From positions 124,001 to 188,000 of the forward strand of contig NZ_VKAA01000008.1 of assembly GCF_007096635.1 (NCBI RefSeq): DNA of 64,000 nt, in the 5' to 3' direction. This DNA comes from Mycolicibacterium sp. 018/SC-01/001. GTDB taxonomy: Bacteria > Actinomycetota > Actinomycetes > Mycobacteriales > Mycobacteriaceae. Both the position numbers and the translations under genes were made by a program. Shown in pieces: positions 55,532 through 64,000 of this stretch (position 1 is the stretch's first letter; each line of letters opens with the position of its first letter). The notes beneath the pieces were generated by a model. It ran no database searches and was not told the origin of the DNA. It worked only from the letters and a program-made list of their open reading frames with translations.

Positions 55532-56155
55532 ATGGCTGAGAAGAACCAGCTCGACATCGACGACCTGAAGGCCCCGCTGTTGGCCGCCGTCGGCGCCGCC
55601 GACCTCGCGCTCGAGCGCGTCAACGAGATCGTCGCGACCCTGCGCGAGCGTGCCGGTGAGGCCCGCACCGACGCCGAGAGCCGCGTCGAGGAGAGCCGCG
55701 CCCGCATCACCAAGCTGCAGGAAGACCTGCCGGCGCAGTTCGGCGACATCCGCGAGAAGCTGAACTCCGACGAGCTGCGCAAGTTCGCCGAGAGCTACGC
55801 CGAGAACGCGCAGTCCGCCTACACCAAGCTGATCGAGCGCGGCGAGGCCGCCCTGGAGCGCCTGCGCAGCCAGCCGGCCCTGGAGACCGCTGCCAGCCGG
55901 GTCGAGGAGTACACCGACCAGGCTGTCGAGCTGACCCAGGAAGCGCTGGGCAACGTGGCCTCGCAGACTCGCGCGGTCGGTGAGCGGGCCGCCAAGCTGG
56001 TCGGCGTCGAGCTGCCCAAGCGTGCCGAGTCCGCGGCGGAGCCGGTGAAGGAAGCCGCCAAGAAGGCGCCCGCCAAGAAGGCCCCCGCCAAGAAGGCTCC
56101 GGCCAAGAAGGCGCCCGCCAAGAAGGCTCCCGCCAAGAAGGTCACCCAGAAGTAA
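55532..56155 (+). CDS. hbhA: Heparin-binding hemagglutinin
   Basis: A 207-residue adhesin-type protein. The N-terminus is short and hydrophobic around residues 13-24. A long coiled coil follows (about 25-110; [20 protein letters not shown]). The C-terminus is a Lys/Ala/Pro tail made of six near-perfect KKAPA repeats ending VTQK. The repeat unit is 15 bp of DNA. In M. tuberculosis this tail binds heparan sulfate and is methylated, and the protein also occurs at lipid inclusions and the envelope. ATG 55532 follows GAAAGGA. Order and composition match Rv0475. Confidence 0.95.
   Translation: MAEKNQLDIDDLKAPLLAAVGAADLALERVNEIVATLRERAGEARTDAESRVEESRARITKLQEDLPAQFGDIREKLNSDELRKFAESYAENAQSAYTKLIERGEAALERLRSQPALETAASRVEEYTDQAVELTQEALGNVASQTRAVGERAAKLVGVELPKRAESAAEPVKEAAKKAPAKKAPAKKAPAKKAPAKKAPAKKVTQK
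56056..56145 (+). repeat. 15-bp tandem repeats encoding the KKAPA tail of HbhA
   Basis: About six copies of a GCCAAGAAGGCNCCC-type unit, with variation limited mostly to third positions. Copy number in this tail can differ between strains. Confidence 0.85.
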
Positions 56156-56171
56156 GCCCGGAAGTACGCCG

Positions 56172-56193
56172 GACTCCCGGAGACCGGGAAGTC
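56172..56193 (+). terminator. Hairpin after hbhA, weak terminator candidate
   Basis: GACTCCCGG and CCGGGAAGTC pair across a 3-nt loop with one bulge. No T run follows, so it may only stabilise the hbhA message. Confidence 0.35.
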
Positions 56194-56227
56194 GAAAAGG
56201 GGACGTAACCCGCCTAGGCTGTCGAGC

Positions 56228-56509
56228 GTGGAGCTCCAAGGCCTGACGGGTTACGTCCTCTTCGCGTTGCAGATCGCGGTGTTGGTGGCGACGGTGTACG
56301 CGTTCGTCCACGCTGCGATGCAGCGAAGCGACGCTTATCCGGCTGCCGACAAGCTGACCAAGCCCGTGTGGCTGGTGATCATCGGCGTGGCGGGTCTGCT
56401 CGCCCTGGTGCTCAACATCACCGGCGCGGCGATCGCCGCGGTGGCGGCCGGCGTGTACCTGGTCGACGTGCGACCGAAACTCCTCGAGGTCCAGGGGAAG
56501 TCGCGCTAG
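56228..56509 (+). CDS. DUF2516 membrane protein (Rv0476-like)
   Basis: A 93-residue protein with two hydrophobic helices near residues 7-28 and 46-75 ([20 protein letters not shown]) and a short linker ([17 protein letters not shown]). Length and pattern match DUF2516. The GTG start is at 56228. Its TAG stop overlaps the GTG of the next gene by 1 nt (TAGTG), so translation is coupled. Function unknown. Confidence 0.82.
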   Translation: MELQGLTGYVLFALQIAVLVATVYAFVHAAMQRSDAYPAADKLTKPVWLVIIGVAGLLALVLNITGAAIAAVAAGVYLVDVRPKLLEVQGKSR

Positions 56510-56922
56510 TGCGACGTCGTCTCGTCACCGCTGCGGCCCTCGCCGCATCGGCCCTGGCCTTCGCTCCCGCCGCCGCCGCCCAGCCCACCCTGCAGCCGCC
56601 GCCCTACATCGATCACGTGACGTGGGCCAAATGGGGTGACCTGTCGAGCCTGCGCGTCTACCCCACGCCGGCCGGGCGCGACGTCTCGGGCCGGCCTGGC
56701 ACCGCAGCGCAGGGCGACGAGGCCTGGGGTGAGGTGCTGGCGCTGTCGCCCGATGCAGCGATCCCCGGCATGAAGGAGCAGTTCATCTGCCATTGGCGGT
56801 TCGCCGAGATCGCCGAACCGGGCAAGGTGAGCTGGAACCTCGAACCGTGGCGGCCGGAGGTCACCCCGGATGAGATGATCGCCGCCCGGTGTAATCCCGG
56901 CGGCACGGAAGAACCGTTCTGA
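56509..56922 (+). CDS. Secreted protein, DUF2599-type (Rv0477-like)
   Basis: A 137-residue protein with an N-terminal signal peptide ([20 protein letters not shown]) and probable cleavage after AAAAQ near residue 25. The mature part contains [22 protein letters not shown] and two Cys (FICHWRF and AARCNPG) likely to form a disulfide outside the membrane. GTG 56509 overlaps the previous stop by 1 nt, and the stop overlaps deoC by 1 nt, giving a three-gene coupled unit. Type and order match Rv0477. The function of the family is not known to me. Confidence 0.83.
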   Translation: MRRRLVTAAALAASALAFAPAAAAQPTLQPPPYIDHVTWAKWGDLSSLRVYPTPAGRDVSGRPGTAAQGDEAWGEVLALSPDAAIPGMKEQFICHWRFAEIAEPGKVSWNLEPWRPEVTPDEMIAARCNPGGTEEPF

Positions 56923-57593
56923 TGGGGTACACCCGCGCGGACGTCGCCGCCGTCGTCGACCACACGCTGCTCAAACCCGAAGCGACGGAAGCCGATATCG
57001 TCGCGTTGGTCGCCGAGGCCGTGGAACTCGGGGTGTACGCGGTGTGTGTGTCGCCGCCGTTCGTGGCCACGGCTTTCGCCCTGGCGACCGGGCGCGCCGT
57101 GGCGGCCGTGGCGGGTTTCCCGTCGGGCAAGCATCTTTCGGCGATCAAGGCGCACGAAGCCGCCGCCGCGGTGGAGGCCGGGGCCGGCGAGATCGACATG
57201 GTGATCGACGTCGGCGCGGCGATCGGCGGCGAGCTCGACCTGGTCCGCGCCGACGTGGCCGCGGTGCGGGGGGCGACGCCGGGCGCGGTGCTGAAGGTGA
57301 TCGTCGAGTCCTCGGCGCTGGTGGAGTTCGGCGGATGGCCGCTGCTGACCGATGTGTGCCGGGTGGTCGAGGACGCGGGCGCCGATTTCGTCAAGACCTC
57401 CACGGGTTTTCATCCGGCCGGCGGCGCATCCGTGCGTGCGGTGGAGGTGATGGCGACCGCGGTCGGGGGCCGGCTCGGCGTCAAGGCCAGCGGCGGGATC
57501 CGGTCGGCGGCCGACGCGGTGGCGATGCTGAACGCGGGGGCGACGCGGCTCGGGCTGTCCGGAACGCGCGCCGTCCTCGATGGCTTGGGGTGA
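56922..57593 (+). CDS. deoC: Deoxyribose-phosphate aldolase
   Basis: A 223-residue TIM-barrel aldolase that cleaves 2-deoxyribose-5-phosphate to glyceraldehyde-3-phosphate and acetaldehyde. The Schiff-base lysine lies in DFVKTSTGF, and the second active lysine in [10 protein letters not shown]. The N-terminal block [15 protein letters not shown] is typical. ATG 56922 overlaps the preceding stop by 1 nt. It is the last plus-strand gene before a convergent set. It matches Rv0478 in order and length. Confidence 0.94.
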   Translation: MGYTRADVAAVVDHTLLKPEATEADIVALVAEAVELGVYAVCVSPPFVATAFALATGRAVAAVAGFPSGKHLSAIKAHEAAAAVEAGAGEIDMVIDVGAAIGGELDLVRADVAAVRGATPGAVLKVIVESSALVEFGGWPLLTDVCRVVEDAGADFVKTSTGFHPAGGASVRAVEVMATAVGGRLGVKASGGIRSAADAVAMLNAGATRLGLSGTRAVLDGLG

Positions 57594-57602
57594 CGGCCCG
57601 GC

Positions 57603-58424
57603 TCAGATCTTTCCGAAACAGGGGTCGTCGGTCTGCTTCGGCATCGAGGCGTTCTGCGTCGAAAACCGGCTCTGCACACCGGTATCGGTGACCGACACCG
57701 AGTCCGCCTTGATGTCCAGCGGGTAGTTCTGGGTGAGCTGGCTGGTGAAGGCGTCCAGGGCCGGCTGCACCGCTTCCCGCGGCAGCGTGAAGCCCAGGCC
57801 CGTCACCTGCTGCACGGCGAGTGAGATGCCGCCGTTGGAGACCTGCGGTTTGGCGGTGATGCTGCCGAGCGGACCTTCGAGCTCGATCGTGCCCTGGCTC
57901 GCGTTGGTGCTCACGCCGCTGACGAAGCTGCCGATCAGCGGGACGGCACTCTGGATCGTCTGCTTGATGCCGTCGGCGGACCAGTCGATGGTCGCAACGA
58001 GTGAGCCGACGGTTCCGCTCGAGTTCGCGGTGTCCTGCAGGCGAACGTCGTTGATGTCGAGGTTGAGTTTCATGCCCTTCGCATCGCGGATCTGGTTGCC
58101 GGCGGTCTCGATGTGGATGTTGGTGTAGTGGCCGGACACGTGCTGCATGAGGAACGGCGGCAGCACCCCGAACGACGCGGTGGCCTTGTCCTGCACCACG
58201 CACTCGACCACCGACGCGACGACCGTGTCGGCGCGATGGCGGGCGTACAGTTCACCGCCGATCAGACCTGCCACGACGAGCGCCACGACTATCACCGCGA
58301 CGAGGACGATGGACAGCGGATCGCTGAAGAAACTCTTGAGCTTCGCCGGCAACGCCGAACCTTTCTGCGGGGGAGCGGGCGGTGGGCCTGGCTGCGGCTG
58401 CGGACGGGCCCAGGGATCGGTCAT
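57603..58424 (-). CDS. Membrane-anchored DUF2993 protein (Rv0479c-like)
   Basis: A 273-residue protein. A Pro-rich cytoplasmic leader (DPWARPQPQPGPPPAPPQKG) precedes one membrane helix near residues 38-58 (SIVLVAVIVVALVVAGLIGG). An extracytoplasmic domain of about 210 residues follows, with the DUF2993 pattern VECVVQDKATASFGVLPPFL and LQDTANSSGTVGSLVATIDW. DUF2993 proteins (LmeA family) work in envelope lipid or glycolipid metabolism. The start at 58424 overlaps the upstream hydrolase stop by 4 nt. Confidence 0.82.
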   Translation of the reverse strand: MTDPWARPQPQPGPPPAPPQKGSALPAKLKSFFSDPLSIVLVAVIVVALVVAGLIGGELYARHRADTVVASVVECVVQDKATASFGVLPPFLMQHVSGHYTNIHIETAGNQIRDAKGMKLNLDINDVRLQDTANSSGTVGSLVATIDWSADGIKQTIQSAVPLIGSFVSGVSTNASQGTIELEGPLGSITAKPQVSNGGISLAVQQVTGLGFTLPREAVQPALDAFTSQLTQNYPLDIKADSVSVTDTGVQSRFSTQNASMPKQTDDPCFGKI

Positions 58425-59236
58425 CTGAGGGATTCTGCCCTACCGATGTGAGCAGAACCTGAGCGGTTGCTCATGACCGCGACGGCGGCGCGGGCCGCGC
58501 GGGCCGCCTCGACATCGACGTCGTGGACCAGCAGCTCGGGTTCCGCACCGGCCGAGGTCAGGATCTCACCCAGCGCCGACGTCACCAGGCTGCCGCCGAC
58601 ACCGACAGGTCCGCGCGGGGGGATGTCGGACCCGGGATGGGCCTGGCCGACGGCGGCGACGACGGTCGAGGTGTCGATCGCCCGCGCGCGTGCCAGCAAC
58701 GTCCACTGGTCGAGCTTGCCCGGTCCGGTGCCCCACGACGCGTGCGCGGTGATGAGGTCGGCGCCGCGAGCGGCGAGCTCGACGTAGAGCTCGGGGAACC
58801 GGATGTCGTAGCAGAGCGTCAACCCGACGGTCAGTCCGTCGACGACGATCGTCACCGGGTCGCGTCCCGGGGCGACGGTGTCGGACTCGAGGAATCCGAA
58901 CGCGTCGTAGAGGTGGATCTTGTCGTAGCGGGCGTCCACCCCCGGGCCGGTGGCGATCAGCGTGTTGGTCACGCGGCCGTCGCCGGAGGGCACGAACATC
59001 CCCGCGACGACGACCACCCCGGCGCGCGCGGCGATGCGGCGAACCTCTTCGGCCCATGGCCCGTCGAACGGTTCGGCGATCGGCGCCAGCGGCACGCCGA
59101 AGCGGCACATGGTGGCCTCGGGGAAGAGCACCAGCTTCGCGCCCGCGTCGGCGGCGCGGTCGGTGTACTCGTCGACCAGGGTCAGGTTGGCCGCCGGATC
59201 GGCGCCACTGCGGATCTGGGCCAGCGCGATACGCAT
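58421..59236 (-). CDS. Carbon-nitrogen hydrolase (nitrilase superfamily, Rv0480c-like)
   Basis: A 271-residue amidase-type hydrolase with the full catalytic set: Glu in LVLFPEATMCRFG, Lys in ARYDKIHLYDAFGF and Cys in LTLCYDIRFPELYVE. The pattern is close to omega-amidase/Nit-type enzymes that hydrolyse small amides in the cytoplasm. It is 27 nt downstream of the guanidine-hydrolase-like gene on the same strand and overlaps the DUF2993 gene. The three may form one transcript. The substrate is not identifiable from sequence alone. Confidence 0.87.
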   Translation of the reverse strand: MRIALAQIRSGADPAANLTLVDEYTDRAADAGAKLVLFPEATMCRFGVPLAPIAEPFDGPWAEEVRRIAARAGVVVVAGMFVPSGDGRVTNTLIATGPGVDARYDKIHLYDAFGFLESDTVAPGRDPVTIVVDGLTVGLTLCYDIRFPELYVELAARGADLITAHASWGTGPGKLDQWTLLARARAIDTSTVVAAVGQAHPGSDIPPRGPVGVGGSLVTSALGEILTSAGAEPELLVHDVDVEAARAARAAVAVMSNRSGSAHIGRAESLR

Positions 59237-59263
59237 GGCCCCACCCTAGTTACGGAGGCCTGG

Positions 59264-60421
59264 TTACGGACCCCAGGCCGGCCGGTTGGCCTTGGCCGCC
59301 TTCTTGCCGAGCTTCCCGGAGTTGATCTGCGCGGCCAGGCTGTCGAGGATCACCCGCGAGCTGAGCAGGGCGGTCTGCTCGGCCCAGTCATACGGCGGCG
59401 AGCACTCGACGACCTCGATGCCGGCCAGCCCCGGCTCGGAGATCTTCTTGACCAGGTTCAGCGCCTCGCGGGGCAGCAGACCACCGGGTTCGGGCCAGCC
59501 GGTGCCGGGCACGAAGCCGGCGTCGATCACGTCGATGTCGAACGACAGGTACACCGCCTTGGCGCCCTTCCAGGCCACCTCCAACGCGATCTCGGCGATC
59601 TTGTCGATGCCGACGCGCTCGACGTCGCCGACGGTGATGACGGTGGATTTGCGCTCACGGCCCACCTTGACGCCTTCCCGCGGCGCCTGCCAGCCGCCGA
59701 TGCCGACCTGCACCAGGTTGGTCGCCGGCGCGTTCTTGATGTTGGTGGCGTGGAACCACGGGGTGGTGTGCATCCGTTCGTCGAGGTCGGTTTCCTGGGT
59801 GTCGACGTGGCGGTCGAAGTGGATGATCCCGATGTTGCCCTCCATGTACGGCGCCAGGCCGCGGATGGTGGGGAAGCCGATGGAGTGGTCACCGCCGAGC
59901 ACGATCGGCATCACGCCCTTGCTCGCGACGTGGGCCATCGCCTGGCTGATCTGGTCGAACGACTTCTCCAGGTTGCCGGGGATCGTGAACACATCGCCGA
60001 TGTCGACGATGTTGAGTTGCTCGCGCAGGTCGACGCCGGTCTCGTAGTTGTAGGTGCCGAACAGGTTGGTCGAGCGCCGGATGCCCTGCGGGCCGAACCG
60101 GGTGCCGGGCCGGTAGGTGGCGCCGGCGTCGAGCGGAACGCCGAACACCGCGACCTCGGCGTCGTCGACCTCGTTGACGTCCTCGACGAACGGGCACTTG
60201 AGGAAGGTGCCCCGCTCTCCCGCGAAGTGCGGCTTCTCGCCGCGCACGAACGTGGAGATGGTGCGGTCGTTGATCGTCGGCGCGGCCTCCAGGCCGTAGC
60301 TCAGCCCGCGGTCGATCTCCTCGCGCAGGCGACGGTCACCGAGGCGGGCCTCGGCCTGCTGAGCCCACGCGCCTTCGGCGTTGGGCAGATTCGGGTCGGC
60401 GCCCTGCGGCACATCGGACAT
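59264..60421 (-). CDS. gdmH: Ureohydrolase, probable nickel-dependent guanidine hydrolase
   Basis: A 385-residue member of the agmatinase/arginase fold. Metal-binding blocks are GGDHSIGFP, IIHFDRHVDTQETDLDER and SFDIDVIDAGFVPGTGWPE. The usual DAHxD is DRHVD here. The N-terminal extension (ISTFVRGEKPHFAGERGTF) and the PGTGWPEPGGLLPREAL stretch recall the cyanobacterial guanidine hydrolase Sll1077 more than true agmatinases (about 300 residues). The decisive hint is a guanidine-III riboswitch directly upstream, ending 4 nt before the GAGGAG ribosome site. It should split guanidine to urea and ammonia. Agmatinase is the alternative. ATG 60421 is clear from the ribosome site. Confidence 0.85.
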   Translation of the reverse strand: MSDVPQGADPNLPNAEGAWAQQAEARLGDRRLREEIDRGLSYGLEAAPTINDRTISTFVRGEKPHFAGERGTFLKCPFVEDVNEVDDAEVAVFGVPLDAGATYRPGTRFGPQGIRRSTNLFGTYNYETGVDLREQLNIVDIGDVFTIPGNLEKSFDQISQAMAHVASKGVMPIVLGGDHSIGFPTIRGLAPYMEGNIGIIHFDRHVDTQETDLDERMHTTPWFHATNIKNAPATNLVQVGIGGWQAPREGVKVGRERKSTVITVGDVERVGIDKIAEIALEVAWKGAKAVYLSFDIDVIDAGFVPGTGWPEPGGLLPREALNLVKKISEPGLAGIEVVECSPPYDWAEQTALLSSRVILDSLAAQINSGKLGKKAAKANRPAWGP

Positions 60422-60434
60422 GAGTTCTCCTCAC

Positions 60435-60476
60435 GCGCCGTCTTGTCGCAAACCGGGTACGACGCACCTCGTCCGG
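60435..60476 (-). promoter_or_regulatory. Guanidine-III riboswitch (ykkC-III/mini class)
   Basis: On the minus strand the leader reads CCGGACGAGGTGCGTCGTAC, then CCGG, a short spacer, and GACAAGACGGCGC. This follows the guanidine-III consensus: CCGG/CCGG helix P1, the ACGAGG purine strand, and a pseudoknot between GCGTCGT and ACGGCGC (one G-U pair). The 3' end is 4 nt from the ribosome site GAGGAG, so control of translation start is likely. Confidence 0.9.
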
Positions 60477-60553
60477 GGAGCCGGTGCACCGACTCCTGCG
60501 AGTCATTGTCAGCACGCTCCGGAGAACCTGTCCACCGGAGAGAGTGAGATTCT

Positions 60554-61342
60554 TCAGACCGGTGCGACCACCGGCCACGGCACCGTGAGCACGCCGTCGC
60601 GCACCGGCCGCCGCGGGACGATCACCGGAATGCCTTGTGCGACAAGCACGTCGACCATCGCTCGCCAGCGCACCCGCGGGCCGAACACGCCGTGGGCGGC
60701 GCTGGTGGCCCAGGCGCGGTCGGCGGCGGCGAGAAGGCTGTGGATCGGCTGGCCGGGCACGTTGTGGTGGATCAGTACCTTGGGCAACCGCTCGGCGAGG
60801 TCGGAGGGCCGCTCGATCGCGAACGGGTCGCAGGCCAACGTCAGGCTCACCGCCGTGGTGGCGTCGAGCAGCACCCAGCAGCACCGGCGCCCCAACTCGT
60901 CGCACGTGCCGTCGACGATCAGGCCGCCCGGCGCGAGCCCGCCTCGCATCGCCGCCCACGCACCCTCGACCGCGTCGAGCGGGTACTGCCGCAGCACGTT
61001 GAACGCCCGCACCAGCACCGGCCGGTGCCCGGCGAGTTCGAAACCCCCGAGCGCGAAGTCCACTCCGGGTCCGGCGGCGGCGCGGGCCACGTCCACGCGG
61101 TGCGGGTCGATCTCGAGACCCAGGACGCGCACATCGGAGCGCACCTGACGCAGCCGGACCGCGAGCTCCAGCGTCGTCACCGGCAGCGCGCCGTACCCCA
61201 GGTCGACGACCAGCGGGTCGGCGGCACTCTGCAGAGCGCTGCGCACTCGCGTGGAGTGCACCAGCCACCGGTCGCTGCGCCGCAGGCGGTTGTGCCCGGT
61301 CGTGCCCCGCGTCACCGCGCCGAGGGGACGGGAGCCGGTCAC
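60554..61342 (-). CDS. Class I SAM-dependent methyltransferase-like protein
   Basis: A 262-residue protein with a Rossmann-type methyltransferase core. The glycine-rich loop is LVVDLGYGALPVTTLELAVR, an acidic strand end is VLGLEIDPHRVDVAR, and AMRGGLAPGGLIVDGTCDEL lies in the post-core region. The loop is Gly-poor compared with typical enzymes, so activity is uncertain. The C-terminal 100 residues (HHNVPGQPIHSLLAAADRAW) are not recognised. The GTG start at 61342 lies 7 nt after the stop of the DUF2505 gene, and the 132-bp gap to the next gene holds the riboswitch. Confidence 0.72.
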   Translation of the reverse strand: MTGSRPLGAVTRGTTGHNRLRRSDRWLVHSTRVRSALQSAADPLVVDLGYGALPVTTLELAVRLRQVRSDVRVLGLEIDPHRVDVARAAAGPGVDFALGGFELAGHRPVLVRAFNVLRQYPLDAVEGAWAAMRGGLAPGGLIVDGTCDELGRRCCWVLLDATTAVSLTLACDPFAIERPSDLAERLPKVLIHHNVPGQPIHSLLAAADRAWATSAAHGVFGPRVRWRAMVDVLVAQGIPVIVPRRPVRDGVLTVPWPVVAPV

Positions 61343-61349
61343 GGGCGGC

Positions 61350-61856
61350 TCAGCTGTTCTCGGCGATCCACACCGTGGTGAACCGTTGTTCGGCGATCAG
61401 CAGATCGACCAGTTGATGGCCGATGAAGTTCTCGATCTTGCCGCCCACGAGAGGCACCCGGACCTCGACTTTCGCGGTGAGTGCCAGCCGGGAACCGGAC
61501 CCGTTCGGTGCGAGCACCGCCGAGCCGGTCAGCCCGGCCGGGGCGCCGGGGATCGAGCCGGTGACGGTGGCCGAGGTTCGGCCGTCCACGACCGGTGCCC
61601 ACCGTTCCTCCCGGACGAAGCTCAGATCGCCGCGGTGGAACTGCGTGACGACAGCCGGCAATCGGTCGGCGCGCAGCGTCTGGGTGGTCTTGACGCGCAG
61701 CGCGCCGTCGGTACCGACGGTCATCTCGTCGAGTGTGGCGTGATCGGCGCCGGAGCCGTCGAGCCGGACGAGCCAGTACTGCTCGTCGCTGAATGCGCGG
61801 TGCACCTGTTCGACGGTGCCCCCGTATTCGGCGGCCATGTCGAATGAACGCGGCAT
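61350..61856 (-). CDS. DUF2505 protein (Rv0481c-like)
   Basis: A 168-residue protein with a START/SRPBCC-like pattern: [20 protein letters not shown] at the N-terminus, [11 protein letters not shown], and a long C-terminal helix region with [20 protein letters not shown]. Such folds bind hydrophobic ligands. ATG 61856 is divergent from murB (26 bp between starts), as in the Rv0481c-Rv0482 arrangement. Function unproven. Confidence 0.82.
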   Translation of the reverse strand: MPRSFDMAAEYGGTVEQVHRAFSDEQYWLVRLDGSGADHATLDEMTVGTDGALRVKTTQTLRADRLPAVVTQFHRGDLSFVREERWAPVVDGRTSATVTGSIPGAPAGLTGSAVLAPNGSGSRLALTAKVEVRVPLVGGKIENFIGHQLVDLLIAEQRFTTVWIAENS

Positions 61857-61882
61857 GGCAAACCACGCTACCGTTACCGCCC

Positions 61883-62932
61883 GTGGTCACTTCGTCTATC
61901 GCGGGCGTGGCGGTCGCCGAGAATGTGCCGCTGGCGCCGCTGACCACGCTGCGAGTCGGGCCCGTCGCAGAGCGCCTGATCACCTGCACCTCGACCGCCG
62001 AGCTTGTCGAGGTGCTGCGCGCGGTCGGGCCGCAGGCGCTGATCCTCGCCGGCGGCTCGAACGTGGTACTCGCCGACGATGTGCGCCCGCGGACGGTGGT
62101 GCGGATCGCCACCCGCGGTGTCGCCGTCGACGGGCCGCTGCTGCGCGCCGAAGCCGGGGCGGTCTGGGACGAGGTCGTCGCGATGTCGCTGGCGCACGGG
62201 CTGGGCGGCCTGGAGTGCCTGTCGGGCATTCCGGGGTCCACGGGGGCGACGCCCGTGCAGAACGTCGGCGCCTACGGTGCCGAGGTCGCCGACACGATCA
62301 GCCGGGTCCGGCTGCTGGAGTGGGCGACGGGCGAGGATCGCTGGGTGTCGCCCGAGTACCTGCAATTCGGTTATCGCACAAGCATTCTCAAGGGCGCCCC
62401 GGTCGCGGTGGTGCTGGAGGTGGAGTTCCGGCTCGACGAGTCGGGCCGCAGCGCGCCGCTGCGCTACGGCGAGCTCGCGGCAGCGCTGGGTGTCGCGGCG
62501 GGGGAGCGTGCCGACTCCGCGCGGGTGCGCGAGACGGTGCTCGGACTGCGCGCCGGCAAAGGTATGGTGCTGGACGCGGACGACCACGACACGTGGAGCG
62601 TCGGCTCCTTCTTCACCAACCCGGTCGTCAGCGAGGAGCACTACCGCCGGATCGCCGATAGGGCGGGCGGGAACGTCCCGCGCTATCCGGCCACCGGCGG
62701 GGTCAAGATGGCGGCGGGGTGGCTCGTCGAGCGGGCCGGTTTCAGCAAGGGCTATCCGGGTCCTGATGCGCCCGCTCGGCTGTCGACCAAGCACGCGCTG
62801 GCGCTGACCAACCGCGGCAGCGCGACGAGTGCCGACCTGATCGCCCTGGCCAGGACCATTCGTGACGGTGTCGCGGCGCAGTTCGGGATCGATCTCACAC
62901 CCGAACCGATTCTGATCGGCTGCACTCTCTAG
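61883..62932 (+). CDS. murB: UDP-N-acetylenolpyruvoylglucosamine reductase
   Basis: A 349-residue FAD enzyme that reduces UDP-GlcNAc-enolpyruvate with NADPH to make UDP-MurNAc for peptidoglycan. FAD-binding blocks are [14 protein letters not shown] and [20 protein letters not shown]. The type I features YRTSILKG and [16 protein letters not shown] are present, with the catalytic Ser in the latter. GTG 61883 ([15 protein letters not shown]) is preferred; the open frame back to 61793 lies inside the divergent DUF2505 gene. It matches Rv0482. The 16-nt gap to the L,D-transpeptidase gene suggests a cell-wall operon. Confidence 0.94.
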   Translation: MVTSSIAGVAVAENVPLAPLTTLRVGPVAERLITCTSTAELVEVLRAVGPQALILAGGSNVVLADDVRPRTVVRIATRGVAVDGPLLRAEAGAVWDEVVAMSLAHGLGGLECLSGIPGSTGATPVQNVGAYGAEVADTISRVRLLEWATGEDRWVSPEYLQFGYRTSILKGAPVAVVLEVEFRLDESGRSAPLRYGELAAALGVAAGERADSARVRETVLGLRAGKGMVLDADDHDTWSVGSFFTNPVVSEEHYRRIADRAGGNVPRYPATGGVKMAAGWLVERAGFSKGYPGPDAPARLSTKHALALTNRGSATSADLIALARTIRDGVAAQFGIDLTPEPILIGCTL

Positions 62933-62947
62933 GTACGCTGGCAACAC

Positions 62948-64000
62948 GTGAGACCTGCCAACCCGATCACCAGGCGGCGAGCGCTTGCCGCGCTGGCGGT
63001 CGGCGTCGCCGCGCCGGGTGTACTGGCGGCCTGCCGGACGCAGAACGGCACCGCCACCTCTGGGCAGGCCGCCGACGACACGCCCCCGGCTCCGGTGGTG
63101 ACCTACGAACCGAAGAACGCCGCGGCCGACGTCGCCCCCACCTCCCGCGTCGCGGTCCGGGTGGACAACGGCTGGTTCCAGAAGGTCAGTTTGACCAATG
63201 CCGACGGCAAGGTCGTGGCCGGCGCCCTGAACCGCGATCGCACCGAGTTCGCCGCGTCCGAGCCGCTGGGCTACGGCGTGGAGTACCGCTGGGCGGGCAC
63301 CGTGGTCGGCGAAGACGGAAAACAGGTGCCGGTCAAGGCGGCGTTCACGACGGTCAACCCCAGCACGCAGGTGAACGGGCAGTTCCAGCTCTCGGATGGA
63401 CAGACGGTCGGCGTGGCCGCGCCGATCATCCTGCAGTTCGACGCCGCCATCGCCGACGAGGACCGTGCCGCGGTCGAGAAGGCGGTCAAGGTCACCACGA
63501 CGCCGGAGGTCGAGGGCAGCTGGGCGTGGCTGCCCGACGAGGTCGGCGGTTCCCGCATGCACTGGCGGACGAGGGAGTACTACCCGTCGGGCACCGCTGT
63601 GCACGTCGACGCGAAGCTCTACGGCGTCCCGTTCGGCCAGGGGGCTTACGGCGCGTCGGATTCGACACTGGACTTCACGATCGGCCGGCGCCAGGTGGTC
63701 AAGGCCGAGGCGTCGAGCCACCGGATCCAGGTGCTCGACGAGAGCGGTGCGGTGATCATGGACTTCCCCTGCAGCTACGGGGAGGGTGACCTCGACCGCA
63801 ATGTGACGCGCAGCGGTATCCACGTGGTCACCGAGAAGTACGAGGACTTCTACATGACCAACCCGGCCGCCGGGTACGCCAACGTGCACGAGCGCTTCGC
63901 GGTGCGGATCTCGAACAACGGCGAGTTCATCCACTGCAACCCGAACAGCATCGGCGCCCAGGGCAACACGAACGTCACCAACGGCTGCATCAACCTGAAC
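62948..64000 (+). CDS. lprQ: L,D-transpeptidase lipoprotein (LprQ/LdtMt5-like), 3' truncated
   Basis: 351 residues are visible; the gene runs off the window. The signal peptide contains RRR at 9-11 and a lipobox LAAC (Cys29), so the protein is lipid-anchored outside the membrane. A Thr/Pro linker and two Ig-like domains follow (about 60-260). The YkuD catalytic domain begins with [20 protein letters not shown]. The catalytic Cys lies in VTNGCINLN, where the usual SHGC is TNGC, a feature recalled for LdtMt5 (Rv0483). It forms 3-3 cross-links in peptidoglycan. GTG 62948 starts 16 nt after murB. Confidence 0.9.
   Translation, partial: MRPANPITRRRALAALAVGVAAPGVLAACRTQNGTATSGQAADDTPPAPVVTYEPKNAAADVAPTSRVAVRVDNGWFQKVSLTNADGKVVAGALNRDRTEFAASEPLGYGVEYRWAGTVVGEDGKQVPVKAAFTTVNPSTQVNGQFQLSDGQTVGVAAPIILQFDAAIADEDRAAVEKAVKVTTTPEVEGSWAWLPDEVGGSRMHWRTREYYPSGTAVHVDAKLYGVPFGQGAYGASDSTLDFTIGRRQVVKAEASSHRIQVLDESGAVIMDFPCSYGEGDLDRNVTRSGIHVVTEKYEDFYMTNPAAGYANVHERFAVRISNNGEFIHCNPNSIGAQGNTNVTNGCINLN

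Noticed and set aside
59264..60421. Agmatinase (speB) assignment
   Set aside because: Longer than agmatinases, with an altered metal block and a guanidine riboswitch upstream; guanidine hydrolase fits better.

Overview
This window is chromosomal DNA from a mycobacterium, most likely a rapid-growing Mycolicibacterium-type species. GC is high with GC-rich third codon positions, and GTG/TTG starts and 1-4 nt stop/start overlaps are common. From about 14.0 kb onward the gene order follows M. tuberculosis Rv0457c to Rv0483 (from memory): prolyl oligopeptidase, DUF779, lpdC, ramB, thioesterase, icl1, fadB2, a TetR regulator, hbhA, deoC, murB, lprQ. Several lineage-specific blocks interrupt this backbone. 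No rRNA, tRNA, CRISPR or insertion sequence was recognised.

Region by region. 0-4.2 kb: the 3' end of a PPK2 kinase, a membrane protein, a 51-aa ORF and a DUF3516 helicase. 4.2-11.1 kb: a signalling block in which two tandem membrane class III nucleotide cyclases diverge from an operon of a PLP-dependent decarboxylase carrying a cyclic-nucleotide-binding (CNB) domain and an MFS transporter carrying two CNB domains. 11.1-16.1 kb: a crotonase, an ECF sigma/anti-sigma pair, and an operon of prolyl oligopeptidase, lipoprotein and membrane protein. 16.2-23 kb: a GGEEF protein, a flavin monooxygenase, and a 2,3-butanediol/acetoin unit with a GAF regulator and DUF779 protein. The monooxygenase and butanediol dehydrogenase diverge across an intergenic region with mirror-placed copies of one 21-bp motif.

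23-25.3 kb holds lpdC and small membrane proteins. Between the Rv0463-like and Rv0464c-like genes lies a 20-kb insertion (25.3-45.6 kb). It contains a second GGEEF protein, a bimodular fully reducing Pks12-type mycoketide synthase (12.4 kb), an SDR/phosphohistidine-swivel fusion, an MmpL transporter and a PPDK-like ATP-grasp/swivel protein. The last two are joined to the ramB operon. The methylmalonyl- and malonyl-type AT signatures fit alternating methyl branching. The two swivel proteins suggest, by inference only, a phosphorylation step on the lipid product.

45.6-64 kb is mostly backbone: ramB, thioesterase, icl1, fadB2, a second PPK2, a TetR regulator, DUF445, XRE, hbhA, deoC, murB and an L,D-transpeptidase. 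Two additions stand out. One is a 1-kb single-gene cassette (AbiEi/DUF559-like) bounded by 57-bp imperfect inverted repeats between fadB2 and ppk2. The other is an agmatinase-family gene preceded by a guanidine-III riboswitch, which makes it a probable guanidine hydrolase.
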